Source: Mercurialis annua
Lineage: Eukaryota > Streptophyta > Magnoliopsida > Malpighiales > Euphorbiaceae
Length of the DNA: 64,000 bases
Direction of reading: 5' to 3'
Assembly (NCBI RefSeq): GCF_937616625.2
Contig: NC_065570.1
Span: forward strand, 3,482,001 to 3,546,000
Part shown: one piece after another, positions 1-11,240 of the stretch
Layout of the letters: each line of letters opens with the position of its first letter
How positions within the stretch are numbered: position 1 is the stretch's first letter
Position numbers and translations under genes: made by a program
The notes under the pieces: model-generated
Told to the model about the DNA's origin: nothing
Databases searched by the model: none
Seen by the model: the letters and a program-made list of their open reading frames with translations, nothing else

Positions 1-912
1 CCAGCTTCTTCAAGTAAGTAATTTAGACCTAAAACTAAAACTCATGGGCGAGCCCGTGCGCCTGTCTGACCTGATCAAAAATTTCTTTCGATTCTAAACT
101 CCGTCCTGGCCGATAAATTATAATTTTTTTCTCTAATAATTCTCCCGTTATGTAAATTTTCTGGCTCCGTCGCTGATTTAATATTAAAAATGTCAAATTT
201 GATAATTTTTATGTTTTTAGATCAAATTTTCATGTTTTATGATTTATTTTTTCAGGCAACTCTATGCAGAACAAGTTCATTAGAATCATCAATCAGGAAC
301 ATCACCAAAGAAACAATAAAAGAAATTCAAATGAGAACCACAATCTGCAGCTGTGGAAGATCACCAACAACAAGCGGCTGCCGGAATTGTCTAATGACAG
401 AACTCTCCGGCCGCCTTCACACTGCCGGATATAACAGCGCCATTTGCAAATCAAAATGGAGAAGCTCTCCCGATATTCCATCAGGAGAACACAAATTCTT
501 GGACGTAATCGACAATTCAAATCCTAAAAAGGGAGAAATCAGAGTCATAATCGAATTAAATTTCCGTGGCGAATTCGAGTTGGCGAAAGCTAGCGACGAA
601 TATAATAAATTAGTCGAAAGACTGCCGGAAATATTCGTCGGCAAAGTGGAAAGACTGAACGGTGTAATAAAAATATTATGTTCGGCTGCTAAAAAGTGCA
701 TGAGACGAAAGAAAATGCATTTAGGACCGTGGCGAAAACAACGGTACATGCAAGCGAAATGGCTCGGGAACTGTGAACGGAGCTTCGCGTCGATGCCGAG
801 CTTTTCGATGAGATATTCCGGTAGGGTTTCGAAGCCGAAGGCATCGATGTTAACGGTTGATTTGCGAGATATGTTGCCTAATATGCATTGTACAGCTCTT
901 GAGGTTTTATGA
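1..912 (+). CDS. DUF506 (PDDEXK_6-like) protein, 3' part
   Basis: This is the 3' end of a plant DUF506 gene. The window opens on the last 13 bases of an exon, followed by a donor (CAA|GTAAGTA, intron 14-255) and an acceptor TTTTTTCAG ending at 255. The final exon reads 256-912 and ends in TGA. Family landmarks in order: a Cys-rich CSCG...CRNC stretch, the AICKSKW block, a GEHKFLDVI strand, the IELNFRGEFELAKAS core, the LPEIFVGK segment, and the C-terminal MHLGPWRKQRYMQAKW signature. DUF506 proteins are plant-specific with a PDDEXK nuclease-like fold; the biochemical role is unsettled, so none is assigned. The upstream exon(s) lie outside the window. An in-frame ATG at 190 falls inside the intron and is not the start. 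Confidence 0.88.
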
Positions 913-1377
913 CTGTAAATATTTCATCAGATTTTGTTTTTTTTTGTTTTTTTTAATAGTGTTACGTATGGAGCCATGTAAATTATGGAAGTTTTTGTGC
1001 ACTTTTTAGCTTTGTCTTTACTCCATTTTTAGATAATTTGTTCTCATATTATTAAATTTTGAGCAAAAGGTCAAACACGTTATTTAACTCATGATTCAAA
1101 AACAACCAAAATGATATAATTTATTTTTAATTAATCTAAAAAAAAAACTCATAATTGATATGAAAATTAAGAATTTTATATTTAATGGATTAAAATGTTT
1201 GAGTGAGTTATTTGATTTGAATACACGTTCATAAACTATATTAGTCTTTTATAATTTAGTAGCGAATGCAGAAAATTTGTCAAGGTGTCTAAAATTGTAC
1301 TGAAAATTTATAAAATAGGCAAAATTGATCAATATAAATTAGGTGGGCAATGGTATAATTTTAAAGCAAAAAAATTA
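913..1377. other. 3' UTR and AT-rich flank of DUF506 gene
   Basis: No coding potential seen. The first ~200 bases probably form the 3' UTR of the DUF506 gene; the rest is AT-rich flank up to a Stowaway-like element. Confidence 0.5.
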
Positions 1378-1379
1378 TA

Positions 1380-1743
1380 CTCCCTCCGTCCCACAAAGAT
1401 AGGCCGTTTGGACAAATACGGAAATTAAGAAAAAAGTAGTTAGATTAGTTAAAATTAGTTTATTTGTGTATTTTCTATTTTTAGCCTTTAATATTTTTTT
1501 AAATAAAAAAATAATGTATTGATGACTAATTTTTGTATTGGTGGATTTTGCATTAGTGTTAAAAAATGACATTTATTCCATATTGGAACATGGAACAATT
1601 AATTAAGTTGAAGATAACAATGTACATTTATTAGGGGTAAGTAAGACTTTTAGGTTTAAAATTATTAATTAAAAATAGAAGGTGGCCTATAATTTGGGAC
1701 GCCCAAAATAGAAAGGTGACCTATCTTTAAGGGACGGAGAGAG
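1380..1743. mobile_element. Stowaway-like MITE with TA target duplication
   Basis: A 364-bp non-coding element whose left end begins CTCCCTCCGTCCC and whose right end is the inverted complement (GGGACGGAGAGAG). It is flanked by TA at 1378-1379 and 1744-1745, as expected for Tc1/mariner-derived Stowaway MITEs. Arms continue as AAAGATAGG on the left and CTATCTTT on the right. It encodes nothing. Confidence 0.85.
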
Positions 1744-1745
1744 TA

Positions 1746-2568
1746 CCATTAAACTAGATATTCACAATTTTTTTTTATAGACTCAATATTATAATATGGT
1801 CAACTGCTTACCATGAGCTCTTTAAGTCCATCCCTGTATTTGTCATTAAATTTTTATTATGAATATATTATTTTAAATTTATTTATACGATAATAACACA
1901 TGGTTAACAAAATTTGCGGTTATTATATTGCACATAATTTTTACATGAAAATAATATATTTTATGGCTATAAAAATGATAATTTAACTATTTAATGTAAC
2001 AAATAAAACAATGATAAATTTTCTATAAAATTCATATAATTAAGTAACCGCACTAAACTTTATTTTTAATAATGCATGATTTCAGTATATAAAAGAAAAT
2101 TTTCCAATAGAATAACCATCAATACTGAAGTGGACATCAATACCCACCCACCCCACCATAAAGCCCACTCAGAAGTTCCTACTCAAGTGTTCTGTTCCTA
2201 ATGATTCGAAATTTCATTCCCATAAAGTAGGAGGACGAGAAATTTTGTTTATTATTGTAGGAAAATCGAATTCATTTTAATTAATATTTGTTTCAACAAA
2301 GAGAGACTATTATATATTTTAACTTTTAAAAATATTGTGAAATATTTTTTTTTGTAAGATAGATGTAGCGAAATAGCTGATAAATATATACTTTTCTTTT
2401 TTATATATATAATTGGAGGGGGAGCGTTTATTAAGAAAATTAAACTCACAATTTAGTAGGATATTATCCAACACTTATACCGTTTGAGTTATAGTTTATT
2501 GGTCGTTAAATATATACTTTGAAATACAAAACTTACAAAAGTAAATATCAAAAAAAATTATAAAAGTA
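1746..2568. other. AT-rich intergenic, no gene seen
   Basis: AT-rich sequence with long A/T runs between two Stowaway-like elements. I see no conserved reading frame or RNA gene. Confidence 0.5.
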
Positions 2569-2820
2569 CTCCTTCTGTCCCATTCTAATTGAGAAAATTC
2601 TCATTGCACATTGTTTAAATTTTTTTAGTAACTTTACTTATATATCCTCATATTACATTAAATGCATCACCATTTTTTAAAAATATGCATTTAAAATGTA
2701 TTAATTTAAGAGGGTAAAAAAAGAAAAGTAATGTGAAAAATATTCTATAAATAGAATTTGTCAAATAGAGTGAGACACCCAAAATAGAAAATGTGTTCAA
2801 TTAGAATGGGACGGAGGGAG
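2569..2820. mobile_element. Stowaway-like MITE (second copy type)
   Basis: A 252-bp element bounded by TA (2567-2568 and 2821-2822). Left end CTCCTTCTGTCCCATTCTAA pairs with right end TTAGAATGGGACGGAGGGAG. The interior differs from the element at 1380, so it belongs to another Stowaway subfamily. Confidence 0.85.
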
Positions 2821-2822
2821 TA

Positions 2823-3681
2823 TTTGATAATGAACTTAGTTAAATAAGATATATTTATAGGCTTTAGACAGTAAATCTAATAAAAATAGAAAAAAAATTG
2901 AATCCAACATTAAAAAGGAAAATTTAAATTTAATAACACAAATCTTTCACGGTCGAAATTATATTTTAAACGATAAATTTCAAAATTGACATTTATCATG
3001 CTATGAATACATCACACAATTTATTTACATCTACCATTGAATTTTGATTTCTTTTCTGTTAACTAGCGTTATTATTTCTAAAAAAAATATCATTTTTTGA
3101 TAACATAGCTTTATTTATATAGAGGAAAATACTATTAAATATATTAAATTTCATTGCGTAGTTTTTCATGGGAGGCGATTATTTTTTTCTAAAAGAAACA
3201 TCATATAATTTTTTAAACAATATCTTATGAGTCATCTAATTACACATTTATCTAACAAAACCTCATTAACAAGTAGCAATATATATGAAATTATCGACTT
3301 TAGTTTTTGAATTTATACATATAATAATTTTGAATTAGATCTAATAAAATTTTATCAATTCAAAAAAAAAAGTATGAGTTTATCATGTGAGGCTGGAATT
3401 GTTGCTACTTTAGATCCATTGTCTCAAATTCCATTTATTAGAGGTCCTTCAAATTATGGGCCTTTTGTGTCCCATATGTTTCTCAAAGATATCCATGGAC
3501 CAAATTATAGGACTATCCCCTACTAAGTAAAGAAAATTACATAAGTCTTATAAATGATTTGAAATGTAATTAGCAATTTTAACTTTAATCTTCCTCGTTT
3601 ATAATTGTGAATACTGAGAATACTATAACAGTGTTTATATTTACAATTCTTAATTATTAAACTTAGATAGCAACGCATCAA
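2823..3681. other. AT-rich intergenic upstream of tRNA
   Basis: No coding potential recognised. The last bases contain CAACGCATCAA just upstream of the tRNA; a CAA motif is commonly found at plant tRNA transcription starts. Confidence 0.5.
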
Positions 3682-3686
3682 GCGGG

Positions 3687-3729
<43 letters not shown>

Positions 3730-3754
3730 ACGTGTTCGATCCACGTTCACCGCA
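3682..3754 (+). tRNA. trnF-GAA (nuclear): tRNA-Phe (anticodon GAA)
   Basis: A 73-nt intronless tRNA. The acceptor stem GCGGGGA pairs with the 3' strand through one weak position (...TCACCGC plus discriminator A). The D arm holds GCTCAGTTGGGAGAGC, the anticodon loop reads ACTGAAGAT with GAA at 3715-3717, and the T arm has GTGTTCGATCCAC. Internal A and B boxes are intact. It is followed directly by a TTTT pol III terminator (3755-3758), and a CAA motif precedes it. The 3' CCA is not encoded, as is normal for nuclear eukaryotic tRNAs. The antisense frame across it is a known annotation artefact. Confidence 0.97.
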
Positions 3755-3758
3755 TTTT

Positions 3759-4201
3759 AACCAAATTTTCTACTGGTCGTTATCATTTTTGTGCTTAATG
3801 TGTTGCCATTATTAATTTGCATGGCCTCTTTTTTATTGTGCAACTCACTTTTAATTAAAGGCTGACCAAAGTAAAAAAAGTATTCCCATATTTTTATACT
3901 CGTCACTTTTTATGTGTCGTTTTTTTTAATAAAAAAATGTTGTTTTTGTATAAAATTAATAACGTGTTTGACTATAAGATAAAATAAGGGATATAAAAAT
4001 ACATATGTAACATTTAATGTAAGTTTAATATAGTATAAAAGTGAAAAAGTGACAAATAAAGTTGGACGATTGAGTATTTCGTATCAATAAAATAAAATAG
4101 TGTTATTATTAATACTATACTAAATATTTTATTTATTTTTTTGATTATTTGACATATTTAATCAATTATATATTTTACAATTCTTTTTTAAAGCATATTT
4201 A
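3759..4201. other. AT-rich intergenic
   Basis: No gene or RNA recognised between the tRNA and the Mutator-like element. Confidence 0.45.
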
Positions 4202-4211
4202 TAATTATGTG

Positions 4212-5574
4212 GGCTTAATACATCTGCATGTCCCTGTATTTTTCTCTTTTTGCATATAAGGTCCCTGCACTAAAATACCCCATCATTAAATCCCCGCACT
4301 TTAACTTCCCTCATCTTGAGGTTCCTCTGTTAACCTTCTGTTAGCGCCTATAGCACACGCGCCGTTAATGAGACTAGAATTTATTTTTGTAGTTTGATAT
4401 ATACAAATAAGGTCCCTGCACTTTTAATTTTAGATTCCTACATTTTTAATTTATACAAATAAGGTCCCTACACTTTGATTTTATAGAAACAAAGTCCCTA
4501 TAATTGTTTTCATAAAATAAAAAAATTATTTTAATATATATATATATTAAAAATTATATAATTTTTTTAATTAATAATATAAGATGTTGATGCAATTTAA
4601 TTAACTTTTATAATATTTAAATTAACAATAAAAATGTAAATTAAATTAATAAAAATATTATAATTTTTTTATTTTTTTATTTTTAATTAGATTATATTAA
4701 CGATCACTTTATCAAAATAAATATGATTTAAATATTTGAGTACGTTTCATGAATGAGGTCCTTACTCAAGAAATATTCAAAATTAGTTTAAAAAAAAATT
4801 AAAGGTGCATAAAAAATTATTAAAAGATTAGAAATCCACTCAGACTTCCGCTTGATATGTCTCCTCTATAAATGGAAGTAGACAGCTCGAACTTGTAAGC
4901 TTATATAACATACTCAACTTCGAAGTTGATATATATCAAAATGAACGTCCGTTTACACCTATAAGTGCAATGTTGTTATATTATTTTAAAAAAATAAAAA
5001 TTTATCGGGATAGAATATTATTTTAATTATTTAATAATAAATATTAAAATTAGTTTTATTTCTCTAAGTTAATGTTTACTTTTTAAAATAAAAATTAAAT
5101 TCACTTTTATTTTTCAACATAATGAGAAAAATAAATAAATTATATTTTTTTATTTATAGATGAATAATAATAAATTAAATATTTAGTAAGAATAATAAAT
5201 ATTCAATAAAATAATAGTTAAAAGATAGAAATTTTGATATTATTATTATTTAAATATGTTAAATTCATACCCATTAAAAACATTTAAGTTTTAATACTTT
5301 ATACTTAATTTTAGCTTTATTAAACTAAAAATTAATGTATATTTATGCACTCTCTACATTTAAAAGTGCAGGGACATAACATTAAAAAATTAAAAGTGCA
5401 GGGATCTAAAGTTAAAAAAATTGAAAGTGCGTAAGCGGCGTCAACACTTGCCTTAACAGAGGGATTTCGGGATGATGGAAGTTAAAGTGCAGGGATTTAA
5501 TGATGGGATATTTTAGTACAGGGACCTTATATGCAGAAAGAAAAAAGTGCAGGGACACGCAAATATATTAAGCC
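4212..5574. mobile_element. Non-autonomous Mutator-like element with 10-bp TSD
   Basis: A 1363-bp element with terminal inverted repeats of roughly 135 bp. The left end is GGCTTAATACATCTGCATGT and the right end inverted is GGCTTAATATATTTGCGTGT. Both arms then run through paired GTCCCTGCA and CATCATTAAATCCC motifs. It is flanked by a perfect 10-bp direct duplication TAATTATGTG at 4202-4211 and 5575-5584. Long TIRs plus a 9-11-bp duplication point to the Mutator superfamily. The AT-rich interior has no transposase frame, so it must have been mobilised in trans. The arms also contain short repeated 'ataaggtccctgcac' modules. Confidence 0.9.
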
Positions 5575-5584
5575 TAATTATGTG

Positions 5585-5873
5585 ATTATAAGTTTATTTT
5601 TATATAATAATGAACATTCTATTAACAAATTTATTAATGTAATGGATGGAATAAGATATTTTTTGATAAAAAGATGATTTTTTATATAGTTTTTATTATA
5701 TTGGTGTATTTATTGAAAAATAATAATTAAATAGATCAAAATTGCAAAAATAAAAAAAGTGGTAGAACAAAGTTAAAAAAAGAGTAAAAAACAATATTTT
5801 AAATAAATGTAAAAAGATTATGAAAAAATTATAATTAAACAATATATAACTAAATGTCAATTTTTAGTATATG
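5585..5873. other. AT-rich intergenic
   Basis: Nothing recognised. Confidence 0.4.
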
Positions 5874-6427
5874 ATATAGCTGGTGTCCAATTTGATCTAA
5901 AATATAGTATATGTCAAATTTAATATTAATTATACCATTATATTAAATTATAATTATAATTTTTAAATATTAAATTATACTCCTTATTTTAAGACTTAAA
6001 TGCAAAAAAAAATTACCAACTTTCGCGTGTTTTTGGTATTTCACATAAGTTTTTAATGTTGGCATATTTAACAAGAACTTTTTAATTATTTACAATTAAA
6101 ACCACGTGTGTTTACCTTTGAAAAATAGTATCATTATACATCGAAAACGGCGTCATTTTAATATAAAATGGCGCCGTTTTACATCTAAAACGTATGTGTT
6201 TTAATAGTAAAATTTTAAAAGTTCATGCACTCTTTTTCCAAAATTAAAAGATTATGTTAAATAATACAAACACGCGAAAGTTGGTGATTTTTGGTGAATT
6301 TAATTAATATTTAATATAGCTGGTGTCCAATTTGATCTAAACTATATTATATATCAAATTTAATAACAACTATAACATTATATTAAATTATAATTATAAT
6401 TTTTAAACATTAAATACTCCTTATTTT
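5874..6427. repeat. ~115-bp direct repeats flanking a MITE
   Basis: The segment 5874-5992 (from 'gatatagctggtgtccaatt') is repeated in the same orientation at about 6314-6427 with a modest number of differences. Both copies end in CCTTATTTTAA. Between them sits the inverted-repeat element at 5993-6305. The direct repeats are far longer than any usual target-site duplication. Confidence 0.75.
5993..6305. mobile_element. Inverted-repeat MITE (copy 1 of a local family)
   Basis: A ~310-bp foldback. The left arm contains ACCAACTTTCGCGTGTTTTT and the right arm contains the complement AAACACGCGAAAGTTGGTGA. The centre has mirrored AAAACGGCG and CGCCGTTTT blocks. A diverged relative lies at 8796-9073 and shares the outer arm and the 'catatttaacatgaac' type segment. 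No coding capacity. Confidence 0.75.
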
Positions 6428-7143
6428 AACATCTTATTTTAGGATTGTATTGATAATCTTTTTATGGATGTTTTTAAAAATATTGTTTTAGTCGTGTCAT
6501 TAATAATCCATATACATATGATTATATATTGATTAGCAAATTGCCAACTTTCAGCATGTTATTGGCGACAATTAATTGTTGTTTTTGTATATTGTCCATA
6601 TAAGCAAACGCACAAACTTTTTGCAACAAACACACAAAATTTACATTGACTTACTTCGTTATATATAAAGTCAAGTCACATTGATTTCTAATTCATGCAC
6701 TTAGTTTAAATATTTTATACATATATTCCCTTTATTCAAATATATTTTTTCCGTTCAAATCAAAAAAACAATAAATACATTTGTAAACCACTGTTTAAAA
6801 TGATTTATATAACGAATTCTGTTAAATATATACAGTTAGAATAATTACTAAAAATGCTTTGTCTATAACAAATAAATCAAATCTCTCCTTATATATAAAA
6901 ATCAATTATGTTTTGTTTGATGTTTGATTAAATTAATACCAATAGACCTTAACAACTCATTCTAAAGGTCAATCTCATAAAAGAAAATATAGGTCAATTT
7001 AAAAGGAATAGTCTTTCTTAAAATTTTGAAAAGTAATTTAAGTTAATACTGTTCATTGATTTGGTTAAACAGTTGCTTTTTCAAAAGACTGCATTTCAGT
7101 TTAATATATATATATTCACAGAATGTTTTAAAATTGTATCAAT
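6428..7143. other. Upstream region of the 7144 gene
   Basis: AT-rich. A TATATATATATA run at about 7105-7115 lies ~30 bases before the start codon and could serve as the core promoter, but it is embedded in generally AT-rich DNA. Confidence 0.4.
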
Positions 7144-7560
7144 ATGAAAGGTGTTTCTGCAAATATGTACACCATGGTCAGAAGCTACCGGAGAAGAAAA
7201 AATTACGAAAGAATAAATAATAATGCTGGCAGACGGCGGATGAACACTATAAAGCTTGGTGGCACAACCACTATAACTACACTGAGGATAAAATTTCAAA
7301 GAGTAATAATAAAAATCGAGCCAAAGCTTAAAATCTTAAAAATATCATCTCCAGAAAAGTTTTTTGAGTTGTTACGTGATGCATATGTTAAAATGATGCT
7401 TGCATTTGCTAATTCTAATGTCATCGGCCATAACTACGACGACGGCGACGGATTTGTTAATAATTTTTATAAGGATTCAATGGAGGAGTACGATGAGAAG
7501 ATGATTATGGATATTTCTATGACCATGTACAATTCATGGTATCGACAATTAATAGATTAG
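7144..7560 (+). CDS. Small basic plant-specific protein, unknown function
   Basis: A single-exon gene of 138 residues. The N-terminus MKGVSANMY is followed by a basic RSYRRRKNY patch, a second basic segment (GRRRMNTIKLGG), a Lys-rich IEPKLKILKISSPEKFF segment and the block LLRDAYVKMMLAFANS. A C-terminal acidic segment carries EEYDEKMI. I recognise the order 'basic N-term, SPxKFF, LRDAYVxMMLxxANS, EYDEKMI' from small uncharacterised plant proteins. No catalytic motif, signal peptide or membrane span is visible. The strong retention of this motif order and the full-length frame argue for a real gene. No function is assigned. Confidence 0.75.
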   Translation: MKGVSANMYTMVRSYRRRKNYERINNNAGRRRMNTIKLGGTTTITTLRIKFQRVIIKIEPKLKILKISSPEKFFELLRDAYVKMMLAFANSNVIGHNYDDGDGFVNNFYKDSMEEYDEKMIMDISMTMYNSWYRQLID

Positions 7561-8391
7561 CTATTACAGTCTTTATATTCTATATATTTTACAAACTAAA
7601 CATAATTTAAGTCTTGTTTATGGGGGATATAGAGCGAGCCATTTGGTTCACCGTTCGTGACCAAGCCATACTATAATTGAGAAATTTGAATTTTTTTTTA
7701 ATATATTTTATTGTATAATTTAAATCATACAAATAAGATTTATTTTTAATATACATTAGTTATTTTATTTTTACAGTATACCAAATTATAAAATTTTGGC
7801 ATATTTCATTAAAATGGCTTTGTCTTTTGTTTTTTTCGATTCTAATAATATTTTAAATTTCGTAAACTATGTCTTATTTTGATAAGAATCTTTTAAATAC
7901 AGTCGACTCTCTAGTATTTAATATTCAATAAATTAATAATTTTAATAATCAATAAAATTTCATGGTATCAATTTCAATATTACGTCTTATGTAATTGTCA
8001 TAACTTGCTACTTAGGATTAACTTCGGTGTTACTAGGCAGTGTATCTTGAGCGCGATTTGCCACCAAAACTGCAATTTGAAATTTTTTATTCTTCAAACC
8101 TTTAATAGAAGCTTATTGATTTTAAAGAAAAGAATCGGTCTTTTGCATATATATGTGACAAACATATCCTCCAAGCTCGGCTTTTGTGGTTATTGTGGTT
8201 GAAATTCGGGTGGAGGTCTCACCGCATGAGAATTTTTCGGATTGAGGGCATCAACAGCCTGATAAAAAAATATTAAATCAATTTTCATATCGACAAAATT
8301 TTGTTTGTTGCGGGTGTCTAAGATAACACTTTTAATGAGATTCGTAATTTTGATTCTGCTCCTCACAGTTATTGACTTTTTCTATATCTTT
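7561..8391. other. Intergenic, no gene seen
   Basis: 3' flank of the small gene. A 65-residue frame at 8005-8202 shows no family resemblance and is probably chance. Confidence 0.45.
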
Positions 8392-8399
8392 TTATATTT

Positions 8400-8786
8400 G
8401 GGTATTGGTAAAATAAATTTCAATGTTTCACTTTTTTAGCGATTTAATTCCAACGTTTAAAACGTTACAAAATAAATTCCCACTTTTTAATTTTTGAAAT
8501 AGCCCCAGTCATTTTTCCGGCAGTTTTGTCTATTTGTTTAGACTACAACATTTCAAAACGCGAAAGGTTAGAATTTTATTTGAATTTTTTTTAAATGGTG
8601 GGATTTAATATGCCAATACATGTATCTAATATGGTCAGCACGTATGCATAAAGTTGCCGGAGAACGGTTTAGGCTATAAATTGCAACAATAAGTAAAATT
8701 GGGATTTGTTTCGTAATGTTTTGAATATTAACATTAACTCGTCGCTATAAAAGTGAAACGTTGAAATTTGTTTTACAAATACCTGC
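8400..8786. mobile_element. Inverted-repeat MITE with TTATATTT duplication
   Basis: A 387-bp element. The left arm (GGTATTGGTAAAATAAATTT) mirrors the right arm (AAATTTGTTTTACAAATACC). Further mirrored blocks include GTTTCACTTTT, TAGCGA and AACGTTAC. It is flanked by TTATATTT at 8392-8399 and 8787-8794. It has an 8-bp (possibly 9-bp) duplication and no coding capacity. Confidence 0.78.
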
Positions 8787-8795
8787 TTATATTTA

Positions 8796-9073
8796 GGCTT
8801 AAATGCATAAAAAATCACCAATTTTCGGGTGTTTTGGGTATTTAATATAATCTTTTAATTATGACATATTTAACATGAACTTCTAAAACACCGATTCCGT
8901 GTTTGATGTAAAACGGCACCGTTTTGAATATAAAATGAGACCATTTTTCAAAGGAAATCACACGTGGTCTTAATTGCAATTTTTTTTTGAAAGTTCATGT
9001 TAAATATGTCAAAATTAAAAAATTATGTATCAAAAACACGCAAAATTTGATGATTTTTGATACATTTAAAACC
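8796..9073. mobile_element. MITE inserted against the 8400 element (copy 2 of family)
   Basis: A 278-bp foldback running from GGCTTAAATGC to CATTTAAAACC with arms of about 100 bp; CATATTTAACATGAACTT appears on the left and its complement on the right. The flanks TTATATTTA (8787-8795) and TTATATCTA (9074-9082) form a 9-bp duplication with one mismatch. The left duplication overlaps that of the element at 8400, so one inserted exactly at the edge of the other. Confidence 0.75.
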
Positions 9074-9082
9074 TTATATCTA

Positions 9083-10636
9083 TATGTTGTTTTAGAATTT
9101 AAAAAATTATAGCTTAGAATCTTGTTATATGACTTTTATAGTTTGTATTTTAAAAAATTTCAATAAATTCTTACTTTAAAAGAAAAGTAATATTTTAAAA
9201 ACAGTAAAGTAAAAGAAATTGATATTTTAATTTTAGTTTAATGTAAAGTAAAATTCAATTTTTTTTAGTAAAACTAATTCTACACAATGAGATCACACAC
9301 TAAAATGGTCTAAAGTGATAAAACACTTGTCAATTCAAGTATTTTGCTAGAGTTATAGAAATAACGAACTCCATCTTCTCCTCTATCGTGCAACTTAAAA
9401 TATCAAGAATGGAGATGCCATTCGAAACATTCCAATAAACACAAAGCCAAAACTAAACTAAATTCCAAACACACTAACAAATCTACTTTAAGAATTAAAA
9501 CTAACCACACACGTAGCATATGTTACATACTCGACCCAACATTATAAACTAATTAAACAAACCAACAATTAATTCTTAAAACAATCCCACCACTTTGTGT
9601 GTGCAATATTTAGATATAACCTAATTAATTCAACCGAATCAAATTACATATTTAATTTGATTTAGTTTGATTACATATTTGTAAACTTTCTTTTTGGTTA
9701 GTTTAGTGTGATATTCAATTTAAGTTTTCTAGATTAATCGAACCATCTAAACTAATAGAAATTTTGCATTATTTTCAAGTTGCTGCCTATGTTGTTCCTG
9801 TTGTTTTTTTGTGTGTAAGTTATAAGTTATTTTTTAATCTTATGTTCTAAATTGATAGACCATTTTATTTTTTTGACGTTTCAAATTATAAATTATTTTT
9901 TTATTTTTGGTCAATAATTAAAAGAAGAACACATATTTTATTTATCTGTCATATAGCTATCTCAAAATATAAATTTTAGTATAAAATCAAAATTATTTTG
10001 TATCAATACAAAATAAATTGTACTAGTCAATTTTTTGATACAAAATACTCTAACAAAGAAATTAATTATTACTACATTTAAAAATTATAAAAGAATAAAG
10101 GAATAAAAATAAAAAGTAGGTAAAATAATTAATTTTAATTAAATTAATTCTACTTTTTTTATTCACTAATTTGTCCAAATAATTTATCATTTAAAGACTG
10201 AGGATACATACTTATTTTCTTAATCATTACGACACTTAATCAATAATGGAATTAAAATTTCATTGGTCTCTTTTATATTCAAGCAGTTTGAACTTAATCT
10301 CAATATGTACTTAAATTTAATATAAATTCCACTTTATATTTTTAAAAAAGTCCGACAACAATTTAAATTAGAATTAAATTTCAACTTGTATGCAGATGAG
10401 CTATTGTATTTAATGTAATTTTTATTGTAGAGAAGGTAATTATTGGCATAAATTTAAAGCCAAATATATTATTTTAATTCGATTAATTAATACATATATA
10501 TATATATATTAATCATGACTATCTTAAAAAAAATCAAAAAAATCAAATTCTCTTAATTTTGATTTAATTTGATAATGAACTAATTGTTGCAAACCCAATC
10601 CAATCCAGCAAAAACTTCTTAAATGAATCTCATCCA
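9083..10636. other. AT-rich intergenic, no gene seen
   Basis: About 1.5 kb of AT-rich DNA with no recognised coding, RNA or transposon structure. Confidence 0.45.
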
Positions 10637-10639
10637 CCA

Positions 10640-10815
10640 CATAAATAATGTGCCACGTGGCATAATTATAATAAATAATGTGCCACGTGACATAATTATA
10701 ATAAATAATTTTTATTAACACATCATTGCAATTAATGAGCTTTTAAATTTATTTCTAAATGAATAAATGTTCGATTATTTATTATAATTATGTCACATGG
10801 CACATCATTTGTAGA
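10640..10815. promoter_or_regulatory. Tandem 30-bp repeat with G-boxes and an inverted third copy
   Basis: Two 30-bp units (TGCCACGTGG and TGCCACGTGA cores) place CACGTG G-box/ABRE hexamers at 10654-10659 and 10684-10689. A degenerate inverted copy (ATTATGTCACATGGCACAT) lies at about 10784-10805, so the region can fold back. It is ~500 bp upstream of the kinase A TATA box. CACGTG is a known bZIP/bHLH site; a role here is inferred. Confidence 0.5.
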
Positions 10816-11240
10816 TAATTTATAATATTACATGATGAACCTAAAAATTTCTCTAATCCAACACCACCGCCGCCCGCTCCCCCACTCCACCACCTCCATC
10901 CCTCCACCACCCACCAAACAGGATCAAACCCTAACCCTATCCGTGCGAACCGTACCACACCATACCAAACTACACTACAAACCCATACCACCTTCTTAAA
11001 TAAATTTAATTCTCTTTAGATAGTGACACTTGCATCCTTTTTAATTTAATTTTAAAACCAAAGGACACTTCTCTCCTACCGTATTTTCTTGACTTTTATA
11101 TCCTTACAGCCAAATACTTCTCTTCCAATATTTAGCTGGGCCCCCACCCACCACCTCAAAGGGCCCCATTACTCGTCGCCAAAAATGTCGGGTCTACCGT
11201 CGCCGTATATAATACGTATACAAAATTAAAAATTCCATCC
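10816..11240 (+). promoter_or_regulatory. Promoter of kinase copy A
   Basis: Contains a C-rich CCACC/CCGCC stretch (about 10860-10930), which is not a protein frame, and a TATATAA box at 11206-11212. Transcription should begin near 11240. The box and following sequence recur at copy C (22635-22641); homology to copy C starts at about 11187, so the upstream part is unique to A. Confidence 0.6.

Noticed and set aside
3523..3750. Minus-strand 75-residue frame
   Set aside because: It is the antisense of the tRNA-Phe gene, a well-known artefact.
10788..10991. Minus-strand Gly/Trp/Val-rich frame
   Set aside because: Low-complexity CCACC-rich DNA; no domain, and it overlaps the kinase A promoter.
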